From Elusimicrobia bacterium CG08_land_8_20_14_0_20_59_10 (lineage in GTDB: Bacteria; Elusimicrobiota; Elusimicrobia; Elusimicrobiales; UBA9959): DNA of 6,094 bases. Below are positions 6,010-6,094 of this stretch, piece after piece. The position numbers and the translations under genes are program-made. The notes under the pieces are model-generated. The model ran no database searches. It was not told the origin of the DNA and was given only the letters and a program-made list of their open reading frames with translations. Location: the NCBI GenBank assembly GCA_002779045.1, contig PEXO01000088.1:1-6094 (forward strand), in the 5' to 3' direction. Position 1 is the first letter of the stretch, and each line of letters starts with the position of its first letter.

Positions 6010-6094
6010 CGTGCCGTAAAATCTACAACTCGATTTATTAAACCTGCGTATCGGCTACTTGAAACACTCCCCAGCGGTGGCGGTGTCGGAGGCC
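6010..6094 (-). other. Right-edge sequence: leader of the 811-codon gene and perhaps the end of an upstream gene
   Basis: On the minus strand two frames are open from the edge. One ends at TAG 6058-6056 after ASDTATAGECFK, the other at TAA 6040-6038 after 18 codons rich in Arg and His. The first looks more protein-like and could be the tail of an upstream gene, but twelve codons cannot identify it. The stretch 6050-6010 is AT-richer (TTTAATAAAT, TAGATT) and may hold the promoter of the large gene. A TTTCAA about 16 bases before TTTAAT is a weak candidate. No terminator hairpin is seen. Confidence 0.25.

Noticed and set aside
1..6094. tRNA, rRNA, CRISPR array, insertion sequence or attachment site
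   Set aside because: I saw no clover-leaf pattern, no regularly spaced repeats, no transposase and no terminal inverted repeats in the window.

Overview
This window looks like part of a bacterial surface-glycan locus. Every convincing protein gene lies on the minus strand, so the reading order is right to left. The genes at 1-3123 are GC-rich (bases 2101-2160 are 43/60 G+C). The large gene at 3574-6009 is visibly less so (bases 4201-4260 are 20/60). A WecA/TagO-type initiating transferase, a PIG-L deacetylase and an ExeA-like ATPase of the kind found in exosortase/exopolysaccharide loci all suggest a cell-envelope polysaccharide maker, probably a diderm. The phylum cannot be fixed from this sequence; an Elusimicrobiota-like or other deep-branching Gram-negative is only a guess.

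Layout in transcription order. (1) 6094-6010: edge sequence, with at most the last codons of an upstream gene. (2) 6009-3574: an 811-residue protein that joins a polytopic GT-C glycosyltransferase-like module, a TPR region and a C-terminal thioredoxin-like domain with a WCDWC site. I know of no standard family with this architecture. Its gene carries two runs of eight G on the coding strand. (3) 3573-3124: a 450-base spacer with no intact gene. It contains a plus-strand start (TATAAT, AGGA, ATG) for 38 codons that resemble the first membrane helix and the D-C-G motif of DUF2723-type GT-C proteins before an early stop, so it is probably a gene remnant. (4) 3123-1: four tightly packed genes: the AAA+ ATPase, the PIG-L deacetylase, the WecA/TagO/MraY transferase, and the first 185 codons of an enolase-superfamily dipeptide epimerase that runs off the left edge. 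The junctions are a 2-base gap followed by two ATGA overlaps, so this is almost certainly one translationally coupled operon.

A working model: the transferase loads HexNAc-1-phosphate onto undecaprenyl phosphate, the deacetylase may remove an acetyl group from the lipid-linked or nucleotide sugar, and the ATPase may power or regulate polymer assembly or secretion. The epimerase handles L-Ala-D/L-Glu-type dipeptides, which would link the locus to cell-wall peptide metabolism. The upstream GT-C/TPR/Trx protein would add a lipid-phosphate-sugar-dependent transfer step with an attached redox or thiol domain. Residue motifs are seen directly; the pathway assembly is inference.
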